Source: Flavobacterium shii
GTDB lineage: Bacteria; Bacteroidota; Bacteroidia; Flavobacteriales; Flavobacteriaceae
Reading direction: 5' to 3'
DNA length: 64,000 nt
Assembly: GCF_025847235.1 (NCBI RefSeq)
Contig: NZ_JAOZEW010000001.1
Span: 310,001-374,000 of the forward strand
A program made the translations under genes and the position numbers. Numbering within the stretch: position 1 is the stretch's first letter; the number at the start of each line of letters is the position of its first letter. The notes beneath the pieces were generated by a model that made no database searches, was not told where the DNA came from, and saw only the letters and a program-made list of their open reading frames with translations. Below, piece by piece: positions 1 through 8,999 of this stretch.

Positions 1-357
1 TATATTGGTAAAGTAAAAGCAATTGCGCAAAACTCCGGTAAACTAAAACAAGGTCAGAAAGTAAATATTCGTTTGGCTAACTATCCAGATCGTGAATTTG
101 GTGTACTCAATGGAAATGTAGAAAATATTTCGCTGACTCCTGACAAGGAAGGCAATTTATTGATTGATGTTTCATTGCCCGAAGGATTGAATACATCATA
201 TAACAAAAAAATATATTTCCAGCAAGAAATGACGGGAACAGCCGATATTGTTACAGAAGATTTACGTTTAATAGAGCGCCTGCTTTATCAATTCAGAGAT
301 ATCTTTAGCAGATCAAATACTCTCAAAAAAGAGACTAAAGAGTCTGCAAATAAATAA
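1..357 (+). CDS. HlyD-family membrane fusion protein, C-terminal end (partial)
   Basis: The frame is open from base 1 and ends at a TAA at 355-357, so only the last 118 codons are present. The visible part reads as the beta-barrel end of an HlyD/EmrA-type periplasmic adaptor (GQKVNIRLANYPDREFG, then a strand-rich stretch and TADIVTEDLRLIERLLYQF). Adaptors of this family join an inner-membrane ABC exporter to an outer-membrane channel and often export bacteriocin-like peptides in Bacteroidota. The partner ABC gene would lie to the left, outside the window. The family call rests on the C-terminal pattern only; the substrate cannot be inferred. Confidence 0.75.
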   Translation, partial: YIGKVKAIAQNSGKLKQGQKVNIRLANYPDREFGVLNGNVENISLTPDKEGNLLIDVSLPEGLNTSYNKKIYFQQEMTGTADIVTEDLRLIERLLYQFRDIFSRSNTLKKETKESANK

Positions 358-367
358 TTAAGGGTTA

Positions 368-2122
368 TTAATTCTTTATAAATTTATTTTCCCAACTTCC
401 CTTATTTGTATGGAGTTGAACGTGGTATATACCTGGACTAAAACCACTCACATCAATTTGTTCATACTTTTGAGTATCAGAATACATCCTTTGTCCCAAT
501 GCATTCCAGATTGTGAGGTTTTGTACCTCAAAATTTTTATTTTCTGGCATACATAAATTTAGGATATTTGTTACTGGATTTGGATAGAGTGTGATACTAT
601 TTTTCGTACCGATAACTTCTTCTAGTCCCAAATTTTCTTCTACTGTAAGATGCAAAGGCATAGTGGTGGTTGTACCACATTCGTTTAGCATTTCGCAGGT
701 ATAATCACCACTATCACTAATGGTCATTGCTGTAAGATTCAAAATACCGGTGGTTTGTGCTGGAAGTACAACTCCATTTTTTTTCCAGATGTAAGAAGTT
801 GCATTTGTATTTTTAATGTCAAATGTAAAAGATTCGCCGATGTTGGAGGTATGTGTATCAGCATCAAAATATTCATAAGTAGGCTTACGGCATATTTCAA
901 TAAGGTCGCTGCTGTCAGATGGATAAAAATAATCAATTGAGGTCATTCCGGTCAGAGTTACCTCATTAGTGATGGGATTAAATTTAAAAACACCATGACC
1001 GTTTATACCATATAAATTCCCGTCAGATGATAAGAGCAAGCTGTTAAGAGCTGGTGTGAGTCCGGTAGGGTAAGCATTACCTATTTTTGCGAAATAATGA
1101 AGAACTGTTATATTCCCAGTGGTAAGGTCATATTCATATAAAGATCCTTTTACTTCCTGTTCGGGGTTTTCCTGATTTTTTCCTTTACCAGTCAGTACTC
1201 CATAAAGTTTATTATTTGGACCAGCTGTTAATGGACCTGGTAAAGAACCCGTGGTATTGCCATTGAAACTAATTTTTTTTGTAAATGTATTTGTAGCTAT
1301 ATTATATTCAAATAATGTACCATCACCAATGCTATTGTTCTCATAACCATAGTCGCCACCTCTCATTGTTGTGCCATAGAGCTTTCCTGATGCAGTTTGT
1401 ACTAATGAGCCTGTTGGGCCTGCACCGTCGTAATAGGTACAATTAAAAGGATAAATGTAACTAAACGAATTATTAGAAGGGTTAAATCGTATTATGGATC
1501 CTAAAAGAGGGGTTAATGTAGGACAGGAGGAGTAATATTGAGTTGTGCCATATAAATTCCCGTCAGATGCTCTTATAAGTTCTCCTGTTATTCTGTTAGG
1601 AAATGCATTCATTCCGTTGTAAGGATTAACTACCAATGAACCAACAGTAGTGATTTCATTCAGCATATTATATTTAAAAATACCTACTCCTGAAGCTACA
1701 CCATAAAGTGTTCCATTGATTGGCTCTATTATACCAGACTGAGGATTTTTCATAGTAGGCAATTGAGTGTTTCCAAAGGAGGTAACAACCTTAAAACGGT
1801 TTATAGTTAAATCATATTCAAATAAAACACCACCTGTGTTATCTGTCTGAGGTATATTATATCCACCTTGTGATGCCGTACCATATAGTTTTCCGTTAGA
1901 AGCGACAAATAATCTGCCGTAAGGCTTCATTCCGTTCGTTGAATCAAAATTATATACAGGCTGGGGATTGGCGCCATTTTGATCTGTCTTAAAAATAGAT
2001 CCATTACCATATAATGTAGTAGCTGCCGTTGTGCCATTTATCAGTCCCCAATATTCTTTTTGAGCCGAAGCATAAGTAAGAGAAAATAAACAATAAATAA
2101 GGAGTAATTTTTGTTTCATCAT
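368..2122 (-). CDS. T9SS-exported GloVer-repeat protein with Ig-like domain
   Basis: A 584-residue secreted protein. Residues 1-20 form a signal peptide ending in TYASA. About seven degenerate repeats follow (LYGT...GG.LFEYD, GIFKYN, GSIIRFN, GTLFEYN, GSLYEYD, GVFKFN), the pattern called choice-of-anchor tandem repeat GloVer, which probably folds as a beta-propeller. Residues about 425-495 form an Ig-like domain (SYIWKKNGVVL ... SGDYTC). The last 75 residues are a type A T9SS sorting domain (ITLYPNPV, ALGQRMY, GIYHVQL), so it should cross the outer membrane by T9SS and be surface-attached or released. The binding target is unknown. It converges on the HlyD gene, 10 bp apart. A second Met directly after the first could be the real start. 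Confidence 0.85.
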   Translation of the reverse strand: MMKQKLLLIYCLFSLTYASAQKEYWGLINGTTAATTLYGNGSIFKTDQNGANPQPVYNFDSTNGMKPYGRLFVASNGKLYGTASQGGYNIPQTDNTGGVLFEYDLTINRFKVVTSFGNTQLPTMKNPQSGIIEPINGTLYGVASGVGIFKYNMLNEITTVGSLVVNPYNGMNAFPNRITGELIRASDGNLYGTTQYYSSCPTLTPLLGSIIRFNPSNNSFSYIYPFNCTYYDGAGPTGSLVQTASGKLYGTTMRGGDYGYENNSIGDGTLFEYNIATNTFTKKISFNGNTTGSLPGPLTAGPNNKLYGVLTGKGKNQENPEQEVKGSLYEYDLTTGNITVLHYFAKIGNAYPTGLTPALNSLLLSSDGNLYGINGHGVFKFNPITNEVTLTGMTSIDYFYPSDSSDLIEICRKPTYEYFDADTHTSNIGESFTFDIKNTNATSYIWKKNGVVLPAQTTGILNLTAMTISDSGDYTCEMLNECGTTTTMPLHLTVEENLGLEEVIGTKNSITLYPNPVTNILNLCMPENKNFEVQNLTIWNALGQRMYSDTQKYEQIDVSGFSPGIYHVQLHTNKGSWENKFIKN

Positions 2123-2146
2123 ATTGAAATGAACTAATTTAAAACG

Positions 2147-2179
2147 GGAAAGTTCTGGTGTAATATACCAAAACTTTCC
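2147..2179 (-). promoter_or_regulatory. Inverted repeat in the leader of the GloVer gene
   Basis: Two 13-base arms (GGAAAGTTCTGGT and ACCAAAACTTTCC) pair with one mismatch around a 7-base loop. They lie 25 bp upstream of the start codon, between it and the -7 candidate at 2229-2236. This could be an mRNA leader hairpin or a protein-binding dyad; the sequence does not decide. Confidence 0.4.
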
Positions 2180-2228
2180 AATTATTTAAATATAATCTGT
2201 CTGGATTCTTTTTTGCCATCTAAAGCTG

Positions 2229-2236
2229 CAAAACTA
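2229..2236 (-). promoter_or_regulatory. Candidate -7 element for the GloVer gene
   Basis: On the minus strand this reads TAGTTTTG, a match to the Bacteroidota -7 consensus TAnnTTTG. No convincing -33 TTTG is seen at the usual distance. The rest of the 312-bp gap (2123-2434) shows nothing else recognisable. Confidence 0.35.
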
Positions 2237-2434
2237 ATTTATCGCTCTAGTAAATATAATCCGATTACAAGTTTAAACCCATCCTGAATTACTTGTGAAG
2301 TTATTCTTTTTACAAGTTATGAGTAGAAAATCAATCAAAGAGTTAAAGTACTAATGTATTGGCATTTATCCCTGAAAATAAGAATGATTATATTGGAAAA
2401 ATTAAGATTGGACCAGCAGTAAATATAAGGCTGA

Positions 2435-3811
2435 TTAACTTTCCTTTTTCATACCGTGAACTTTCCCTGGATGTTTCTCCGCATACGTATAGATTAGCTG
2501 CATGATATAATGATTGCTTTTATAGGGTGTAATATAATCCTTGATCTCCGATGGCTGCGTAATTCCTACCTCCGATGCGATATATCCCATTCCATAAAAG
2601 TGCCCCTTTTCAATCCATATAAAACTACGTTCCTCTGCCGTTCTGCCTTTATCTTTAATAAAAAAGCTTGCCCTATTTTCTAAAACATATTCAATGGCAT
2701 TTTCTATTTGCTGATTATGATGCTCAATTGCAGGCAGATTTGTGAGGTCATGTTGTTGAGGAGATTCTGCTTCTGTAGAGGTGCAGTACTTACAAAACCT
2801 GTAGTCGATCTCAAACTTTTCTGTCAAACTCTGTAGTACGTTTATGCCATCATAAATTGTATTGAAAACTTCGATGCAGTTCTGAAATTTATTCACCTTG
2901 CCAATTACCAGATACTTGTAGCCATTACGTGCTTCATATTCGTAAAGTCCAAATTTTGCCTCGAAGCGCTTCAATGCCTTGTTATATATTGGCCAAAGTT
3001 TCTTAATTTCAGTACACTCTAGTAGCAGTGCCATTAACTCAGTGGCACATATCTCAAAGGAAATAGCATATATGTCTCTTAAGAAATGCTGTCTTTGGGG
3101 CGTAATTTTGTGCCCACTAAAATGTGAAGCGACACGTTTTTTTAAATTGACAGCCTTACCTACATAAATGACTTTTTTAGCCTGATTATAAAAATAATAT
3201 ACGCCAGGTTTTTCAGGTAGTTGCTCAAAGTCAGCGGGAGGCAGATTTGGAGGCAGGCGCTGGTCTTGTGCAGTCATCTTTACCATTTTTGCAATCTCGC
3301 CTTCTTCGTCCCATTGCAGTAGTCGGAAAAATAATATGGCGGTAGCATCTGCATCCCCACCTGCACGGTGCCGATTCTCCAGAGGTATATCAAGTGAATG
3401 GCAAAGTTTTCCCAGACTATATGAGGCTAACCCAGGTCTTATTTTTCTTGCTGCCCGAACGGTGCATAGTTTTCTTGCTGTCCATTTAAACCCAGATTGC
3501 TCCAATTCATGGCGAACGAACGAATAATCGAAGTTGACATTATGGGCAACGAAGACACGCCCCGTAAGCATCTCTAATACCTTCTCTGATATGTCATCGA
3601 ATATCGGCGCATTTTTTACCATTTCATTGTTGATGCCAGTCAATGCAAAGATGGGAAGAGGTATTTCCTTCTGCGGATTTACAAGTGTTTCGAAACGGTC
3701 AATTACGTTTGTACCATCATGGATTACAATTGCAATTTCCGTAATACAGCTGCCACTGGCATTACCGCCTGTGGTTTCTATATCTACTATGGCATATTCC
3801 AGTTTTTTCAT
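2435..3811 (-). CDS. DEDDh exonuclease fused to a GIY-YIG (UvrC-type) nuclease domain
   Basis: A 458-residue two-domain nuclease. Residues about 5-165 are a DnaQ/epsilon-like DEDDh 3'-5' exonuclease: VDIETTGG carries the first acidic pair, AHNVNFDYSFV the second motif, and HRAGGDADAT the His/Asp motif. Residues about 200-285 are a UvrC/Cho-like GIY-YIG domain (PGVYYFYN, VIYVGKAVNLKKRV, and a later LLLECTEIKKLWPIYNKAL carrying the Glu). The same fusion is known in other phyla, for example mycobacterial Rv2191. It is the last gene of the dinB-dnaE-exo operon, 60 bp behind dnaE, which suggests a role in proofreading or excision during damage-induced synthesis. It could instead be a general repair nuclease. 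Confidence 0.85.
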   Translation of the reverse strand: MKKLEYAIVDIETTGGNASGSCITEIAIVIHDGTNVIDRFETLVNPQKEIPLPIFALTGINNEMVKNAPIFDDISEKVLEMLTGRVFVAHNVNFDYSFVRHELEQSGFKWTARKLCTVRAARKIRPGLASYSLGKLCHSLDIPLENRHRAGGDADATAILFFRLLQWDEEGEIAKMVKMTAQDQRLPPNLPPADFEQLPEKPGVYYFYNQAKKVIYVGKAVNLKKRVASHFSGHKITPQRQHFLRDIYAISFEICATELMALLLECTEIKKLWPIYNKALKRFEAKFGLYEYEARNGYKYLVIGKVNKFQNCIEVFNTIYDGINVLQSLTEKFEIDYRFCKYCTSTEAESPQQHDLTNLPAIEHHNQQIENAIEYVLENRASFFIKDKGRTAEERSFIWIEKGHFYGMGYIASEVGITQPSEIKDYITPYKSNHYIMQLIYTYAEKHPGKVHGMKKES

Positions 3812-3871
3812 CTATTATATAACGTAATTTTTTGCATTCTTGCTAATGGGACAATGTGAAATATCTTATTT

Positions 3872-6800
3872 TCACTGTCCCATTTTATGGCGTGGCATGT
3901 TGTATTCATGCTCTTGTGGGTATGGGGCGCGATGTGTCATACTCACATCTTCCCGAATATGTTCATGTACTTTAAATTGCCTGTCGTTAGTATTAGAATA
4001 ACGTGGATCTGGTATAAAGGGCATCTTAGCCATTTTGGTAACGGTTATTGTTGGAAAATGATAATCAACCTCAACATTTCCTAATAGCAGATAACATCCT
4101 CCACCTTGGAAGGGATATTTTTCCAGTGAATCTGTAAAATGTGCTGTATCGAAATATTCACCTTCTACGTCGATCCAGGTACCAAAGTACATTGTTCCTC
4201 TTTTGGTAGGAACATGTTTTCGAGAAATCAGATAAGCGAGCATTTTTATCGATTTCTTATGGTGCTTTACCAAGTCTTTAGCCATTATAGTACCTCTATA
4301 TGTCGTTTGCAAGAGATCGAAAGGAGAACAAGACACTGGAAAACTCAATAGTTCTATTTCGTCAAAGGCATCTTCAAAAGCAGAGCGTTCCAATACAGGT
4401 AGCTTATATTCTTTAACGGGTTCCTGAATGAGCATCAGATTTCTATTTTCCGGCTTAAAATTCACCAGTATTAACCGGGCAATTACCAGTAATTGATTTT
4501 TAGTTTTACCCGTAAAGTGAAATGCACCAATAAAAATCAAAATTTGGATGCCTTCAATTCCAATGGGAATGCGATTGATAAAGTCTTCCAGGGATTTAAA
4601 TTCCCCATGCATATCCCTTTCTTTGACTATAAACTGAGCTATTTTGGTTTCTAAACCTTCCAGATGCATCAAACCAAGATAAATATCAATACCATACAGA
4701 TTTGTTTCATACTCACTTTTGTTCACACAAGGATTATGCACAATAGCACCTGACATTCGTGCCTCATGAATGTATACCTCCGTACGATAAAAGCCACCTT
4801 GATTGTTTATAACTGCAACCATAAACTCAACAGGGTAGTGTACCTTCAGGTATAAACTTTGATAACTTTCTACGGCATAAGATGCGGAATGTGCTTTGCA
4901 GAAAGAGTATCCTGCAAAGGATTCTATCTGCCGATATATTTCTTCGCTTAATTTTATGGGATGTCCTTTTTGCAGACAAGAAGCAAAGAAGTTGTCCTTT
5001 ACTTTTTGTAAAGCTTCTTTCGAACGCCCCTTGCCGCTCATGGCACGACGTAAAATATCTCCATCAGCAGCTGGCAGACCTCCATAGTACAAAGCAATTT
5101 TAATAACATCTTCCTGATATACCATTATTCCATAGGTTTCTCCTAACTGTTCTTTGAATACCTCATGAAAATATTCAAACTTATCAGGATAGTTGTGACG
5201 GAATATATACTCTTTCATCATTCCTGATTGAGCTACCCCAGGGCGGATTATGGATGAAGCTGCAACCAATGTTTTATAATTGTCACATTTTAGACGACGT
5301 AGCAATCCACGCATGGCGGGGCTTTCAATATAAAAGCATCCAATTGTTTTTCCACGTTCTAAAAATAGATTGGCATTGGCTTCATTTTTAGATAGTGAAG
5401 TATTGCGTATATCTACTTTAATACCACGATTCTTTTCGATTAGTTTCACACTGTCATCAATATGCCCGATACCACGCTGGCTAAGGATATCAAACTTTTC
5501 AAAACCTATATCTTCTGCAATATGCATGTCGAATAAAACAATCGGAAAGCCTTTGGGTGGCATTTCCAGTACTGTATAGTTCGTGAGTGGCTCTTCTGAA
5601 ATTATTATCCCACAAGAATGCATACTCCGCTGATTAGGATATTTTTCAAGCATCATGCCATATTCCTGTATATACTTTACCACTGAATTTCCACCATGCA
5701 AAGCCATCGGATTTTTAGCCAGCATATCCAATTCTTCTTTGGGTAGTCCGAAGACTTTACCAACTTCCCGAAATATAGACCGGTATTTGAACTCTACATT
5801 AGTTCCGCAAAATGCCACGTGATCAGCACCATATCGATTGAAGATATATTCCAGTATGGTATCGCGTTCCTTCCACGACCAGTCAATATCAAAATCAGGA
5901 GGGCTTTTACGGTTTAAATTCAAGAAACGTTCGAAGTATAAATCGAGTTCTATTGGACAGATATCAGTGATACCCAGACAATAACTTACGATGCTATTGG
6001 CTCCACTTCCACGTCCAATATGCAAAAAACCACAACTATTGCTATAGCGTATAATATCCCAGGTTATTAAAAAATAGCCACTAAATTCCAGTTCTTCAAT
6101 TACTTTTAATTCCTTTTCGACTCGTGCTATAGCCTGAGTGTTAGTAGTGCCATATCTCCAAAGAAGACCTTGCTTAGCGAGACTGGTAAGTAAAGCCATA
6201 TCACTGGTTCTACTGTTGGTATAGTACTTTTTATTTTTCGGGGTTTTAAAATCAAATTCGAAATTACACTGGTCTATAATTTTTTCGGTATTACCAATAA
6301 TCTGAGGATAATCGCTGAATTTTGAAACCAGTTCTTCAAGTGGTAGCATCACTTCAGATGTTTTGCAATAATCGTTTTCGGTAAGTTTCGATAGAATAAC
6401 ATTGGTATCAATTGCTCGAAGTATTTTATGCAGATTAAATTCCTTTTTAACCCGGAAAGTAACAGGTTGAAAAATAACCATTTTATCAAGTCTTTGTTTC
6501 CATTGGGAACCAAATAATTTAGAAAGCTCTTCGGGACGGATACCGATATACTCGTGTTCTTTCAAAGTTGTCGGAGCATTCTCAAAAGAATAAATTATAA
6601 AGACCTCTTTGAATTCAGGTGCTTCTAAAGGCAAAACTGTATTGTCGAAATTATGCTTGGTCAAAAAACGATTCATTTCTGCAAGACCTTCAGCATTCTT
6701 GGCTAGCCCAATATAACGCAGTTCATTATTGCAACGAAATTCGATACCAATAAGTGGTTTAATAGCTACTGTTTTGCATTCTTTGATAAAATCATAAATA

Positions 6801-6928
6801 CCTGTAACGGTATTAATGTCCGTGAGTGCCATAGCTTTCACATTGCATTGCACAGCTTGCTGCACCAAGTCAGTCAAGGGTATCGTACCATAACGCAGCG
6901 AATGGAAAGAGTGACAATTAAGATACAT
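3872..6928 (-). CDS. dnaE: DNA polymerase III alpha subunit, accessory DnaE of the mutagenesis cassette
   Basis: A 1018-residue C-family polymerase. The catalytic core is complete: GRGSGAN near residue 304, PPDFDIDWS near 345 with two metal-binding aspartates, and FEKFDILS near 479 with the third. The N-terminal PHP domain is degenerate: the usual HxH is NxH (LNCHSFHS) and ALTDH is ALTDI, so metal-dependent proofreading by PHP is doubtful. A tandem helix-hairpin-helix region and an OB-like segment (MLAYLISRK ... GTMYFGTWID) follow. Length and operon position fit an error-prone DnaE2/ImuC-like role rather than the replicative subunit. It starts 6 bp after dinB, so the two are surely co-transcribed. 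That it is inducible is inferred from the operators in front of dinB. Confidence 0.9.
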   Translation of the reverse strand: MYLNCHSFHSLRYGTIPLTDLVQQAVQCNVKAMALTDINTVTGIYDFIKECKTVAIKPLIGIEFRCNNELRYIGLAKNAEGLAEMNRFLTKHNFDNTVLPLEAPEFKEVFIIYSFENAPTTLKEHEYIGIRPEELSKLFGSQWKQRLDKMVIFQPVTFRVKKEFNLHKILRAIDTNVILSKLTENDYCKTSEVMLPLEELVSKFSDYPQIIGNTEKIIDQCNFEFDFKTPKNKKYYTNSRTSDMALLTSLAKQGLLWRYGTTNTQAIARVEKELKVIEELEFSGYFLITWDIIRYSNSCGFLHIGRGSGANSIVSYCLGITDICPIELDLYFERFLNLNRKSPPDFDIDWSWKERDTILEYIFNRYGADHVAFCGTNVEFKYRSIFREVGKVFGLPKEELDMLAKNPMALHGGNSVVKYIQEYGMMLEKYPNQRSMHSCGIIISEEPLTNYTVLEMPPKGFPIVLFDMHIAEDIGFEKFDILSQRGIGHIDDSVKLIEKNRGIKVDIRNTSLSKNEANANLFLERGKTIGCFYIESPAMRGLLRRLKCDNYKTLVAASSIIRPGVAQSGMMKEYIFRHNYPDKFEYFHEVFKEQLGETYGIMVYQEDVIKIALYYGGLPAADGDILRRAMSGKGRSKEALQKVKDNFFASCLQKGHPIKLSEEIYRQIESFAGYSFCKAHSASYAVESYQSLYLKVHYPVEFMVAVINNQGGFYRTEVYIHEARMSGAIVHNPCVNKSEYETNLYGIDIYLGLMHLEGLETKIAQFIVKERDMHGEFKSLEDFINRIPIGIEGIQILIFIGAFHFTGKTKNQLLVIARLILVNFKPENRNLMLIQEPVKEYKLPVLERSAFEDAFDEIELLSFPVSCSPFDLLQTTYRGTIMAKDLVKHHKKSIKMLAYLISRKHVPTKRGTMYFGTWIDVEGEYFDTAHFTDSLEKYPFQGGGCYLLLGNVEVDYHFPTITVTKMAKMPFIPDPRYSNTNDRQFKVHEHIREDVSMTHRAPYPQEHEYNMPRHKMGQ

Positions 6929-6934
6929 GATGCG

Positions 6935-8116
6935 TTAGTGTTTACGTTTTAAAATTTCTGCTTTGTTGTTGGGTTTGAATGTAGCACCGGCGCAACGCAT
7001 CACGGCATCGAAACCATAGCGGCTTTTCATTTTATCCATCGCCTGATATAATGCTAACATTTCTTCTGTATCCTCAAAGAGATTGATTTGATAGGTACCA
7101 CGAACCAGTCCACTAAAACGAATACCTATCAATCTGAGACGCATACGACGTTGGTACAACTTATCGAATAAATCGGTAATACTTTTAGTTAATATATGAT
7201 CTGCAGAAGTGTATTGTATTCTGCATTGTTTGGTTTCTGTATCGAAATTAGAGTACCGTATTTTAATAACTACAGTAGAAGTCAACCACTGCTCAGATCG
7301 CAATTGAAAAGCCAGTTTTTCCACCATACCCACTAGTATTGATTTGAGTCTTTGGATATCGATTGTATCCTGGGTGAAAGTATGTTCTGTTGAAATTGAT
7401 TTACGCTCTGTATAGGGTTCAACGGGGTTGTTATCTATACCGTTGGCTTTCTTCCATAATTCGACACCATTTTTACCAATCATTCGCTGCAACACCTCAG
7501 CAGGCATTTCTGAAAGCGTCTGGATTGTTCGGATACCGATTCTGGATAATAATTGAAAAGTAACATCACCGACCATAGGGATTTTCTTAATTGATAGTGG
7601 ATTTAAGAAAGGCTGAACCATTTTTTCGGTTATCTCCAGATTCCCTTTCGGTTTTCCCTCGCCAGTAGCAATTTTAGAAACGGTTTTGTTTACAGATAAA
7701 GCGAAACTTATTGGTAGACCTGTTTCTTTAGTAATCGACTGAGCCAACTCATTTGTCCATTTATAACCTCCATAGAATTTATCCATCCCACTAATATCCA
7801 GATAGAACTCATCAATACTTGCCTTTTCCATAACTGGGGCTTTCTCTTCAATAACCTGGGTAACATCATGGGATAATTTAGAATACAATTCCATGTCACC
7901 TTTCATCACTCTTGCTTGTGGACAAAGTCGAAGCGCCATTTTAATAGGCATAGCTGAACGCACTCCAAATGTGCGTGCTTCGTAAGAGCAAGAGGCTACC
8001 ACTCCACGGTCGCCACCTCCAATAATCAAAGGAATTCCTTCTAGTTTTGAGTTCCCCAGTCTTTCACAGGACACAAAAAAAGTATCTAAATCCATATGTA
8101 CAATTGCTCTTTCCAT
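6935..8116 (-). CDS. dinB: Y-family DNA polymerase (DinB/Pol IV type)
   Basis: A 393-residue translesion polymerase. HMDLDTFFVSCE at the N-terminus carries the first catalytic Asp; ASIDEFYLDISGM near residue 100 carries the Asp-Glu pair; the YEART steric-gate region appears as SYEARTFGVRSAMP. Thumb and little-finger domains follow. QINLF near residue 345 fits the beta-clamp binding consensus (QxxLF), so it can probably be recruited to forks by the clamp. It heads the operon dinB-dnaE-exonuclease and is divergent from the LexA-like repressor, with its start only 87 bp from the repressor start. The catalytic residues look intact, unlike the inactive ImuB subfamily, so it could work both alone and with DnaE. 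Confidence 0.92.
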   Translation of the reverse strand: MERAIVHMDLDTFFVSCERLGNSKLEGIPLIIGGGDRGVVASCSYEARTFGVRSAMPIKMALRLCPQARVMKGDMELYSKLSHDVTQVIEEKAPVMEKASIDEFYLDISGMDKFYGGYKWTNELAQSITKETGLPISFALSVNKTVSKIATGEGKPKGNLEITEKMVQPFLNPLSIKKIPMVGDVTFQLLSRIGIRTIQTLSEMPAEVLQRMIGKNGVELWKKANGIDNNPVEPYTERKSISTEHTFTQDTIDIQRLKSILVGMVEKLAFQLRSEQWLTSTVVIKIRYSNFDTETKQCRIQYTSADHILTKSITDLFDKLYQRRMRLRLIGIRFSGLVRGTYQINLFEDTEEMLALYQAMDKMKSRYGFDAVMRCAGATFKPNNKAEILKRKH

Positions 8117-8138
8117 CGTCGTCTCATTTTATACATGA

Positions 8139-8146
8139 CAAAATTA
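8139..8146 (-). promoter_or_regulatory. Candidate -7 element of the dinB-dnaE-exonuclease operon
   Basis: On the minus strand this reads TAATTTTG, a full match to TAnnTTTG, 23 bp upstream of the dinB start codon. It overlaps the edge of the first repressor operator (8145-8161), so repressor binding there would block it. No clear -33 element is seen. Confidence 0.5.
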
Positions 8147-8161
8147 GTACAGATTATAACA
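8145..8161. promoter_or_regulatory. Repressor operator 1 of the mutagenesis cassette
   Basis: TAGTACAGATTATAACA, an imperfect copy of the dyad in operator 2, identical in 14 of 17 positions. The two copies start 34 bp apart, close to three helical turns, and lie between the two divergent starts. Proposed binding site of the divergent LexA-like repressor. Confidence 0.55.
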
Positions 8162-8169
8162 AAATGTTT

Positions 8170-8177
8170 TACATTTG
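8170..8177 (+). promoter_or_regulatory. Candidate -7 element of the LexA-like repressor gene
   Basis: TACATTTG, a full match to TAnnTTTG, 27 bp before the repressor start codon. It lies between the two operators, and the predicted transcription start falls inside operator 2, which fits autoregulation. Confidence 0.5.
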
Positions 8178-8178
8178 C

Positions 8179-8195
8179 TGTTACAAATTATAACA
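8179..8195. promoter_or_regulatory. Repressor operator 2 of the mutagenesis cassette
   Basis: TGTTACAAATTATAACA is a dyad with perfect 5-base arms (TGTTA/TAACA) around 7 bases. Together with operator 1 it frames the repressor -7 element. This is the best candidate for the cassette's own damage box. Confidence 0.6.
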
Positions 8196-8203
8196 AAATC
8201 GAC

Positions 8204-8974
8204 ATGTCTTTATTTTCCGACAACATCAGAAGCCTTAGGCTGAAAAAGAAGATTTCACAGGAAAAAGTCGCTGAAAGTCTTCTAATAACGCGAGGGAGAT
8301 ACGTTAAGTATGAAGATGGTAGCTCTGAAGCTCCCTATGAAATATTAAAAAAAATTGCCCATTATTATCATATTAGTATCGACCTGTTACTTTCTGTGGA
8401 TGTTCGGAAAATCCCGATGGATGATCTATTGAAATTGGAAGGTAATAGACTAGTATTACCTATCACTGTAAGTCAAGATGGCGAGAATTTTATTGAGGTT
8501 GTCACGCAAAAGGCTAAAGCTGGCTATCTAAGTGGTTACGCTGATCCAGAGTTTATTGAAAGTTTAAATCATATTTCACTTCCTCATTTGGGACCTGGAA
8601 AGTTCAGAGCTTTTCCGATAGATGGTGATTCGATGCCTCCCCATAAGAATACAACATGGATTGTCGGCAAGTATATTGAGAATCTGCGCGAAATACGCAA
8701 AGGAAAAACATATATCTTACTTACTTTCAATGAAGGAATGACCTATAAACGACTGGAAAAAAAGGGTCTGGATTCATTGACTGTATCATCTGATAATATC
8801 AATTATAATCCTTATGATATTAAGTTATCTGACATACTTGAAATATGGGAATATGCTGCCCATCTGGGAGGAGATGATAGCAAATTAGAAGCGGGTGATT
8901 CAGAATCTTTAGAATCTGTCATTAGAAAATTGCAAATTGATATAATGGAAATTAAAACTAAGATTTCAATATAA
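8204..8974 (+). CDS. XRE-type repressor with LexA/S24 self-cleavage domain
   Basis: A 256-residue regulator if started at the ATG at 8204. A longer frame back to 8096 would read through both operators and the dinB start, so I reject it. Residues 4-60 are an XRE helix-turn-helix (NIRSLRLKKKISQEKVAESL). The C-terminal half has everything needed for LexA-type autoproteolysis: an Ala106-Gly107 bond (KAKAGYL), Ser143 in GDSM and Lys182 in TYKRL, with spacing close to that of LexA (84/119/156 in E. coli). It should dimerise on the two dyads upstream and silence both itself and the divergent polymerase operon until RecA filaments trigger cleavage. The role is inferred from the motifs and layout. Confidence 0.85.
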   Translation: MSLFSDNIRSLRLKKKISQEKVAESLLITRGRYVKYEDGSSEAPYEILKKIAHYYHISIDLLLSVDVRKIPMDDLLKLEGNRLVLPITVSQDGENFIEVVTQKAKAGYLSGYADPEFIESLNHISLPHLGPGKFRAFPIDGDSMPPHKNTTWIVGKYIENLREIRKGKTYILLTFNEGMTYKRLEKKGLDSLTVSSDNINYNPYDIKLSDILEIWEYAAHLGGDDSKLEAGDSESLESVIRKLQIDIMEIKTKISI

Positions 8975-8999
8975 AATTAATACAAGACTAGAAAAGCTT

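Noticed and set aside
8096..8203. N-terminal extension of the LexA-like repressor
   Set aside because: It would run through the dinB start region and both operators. The XRE domain begins right after the ATG at 8204.
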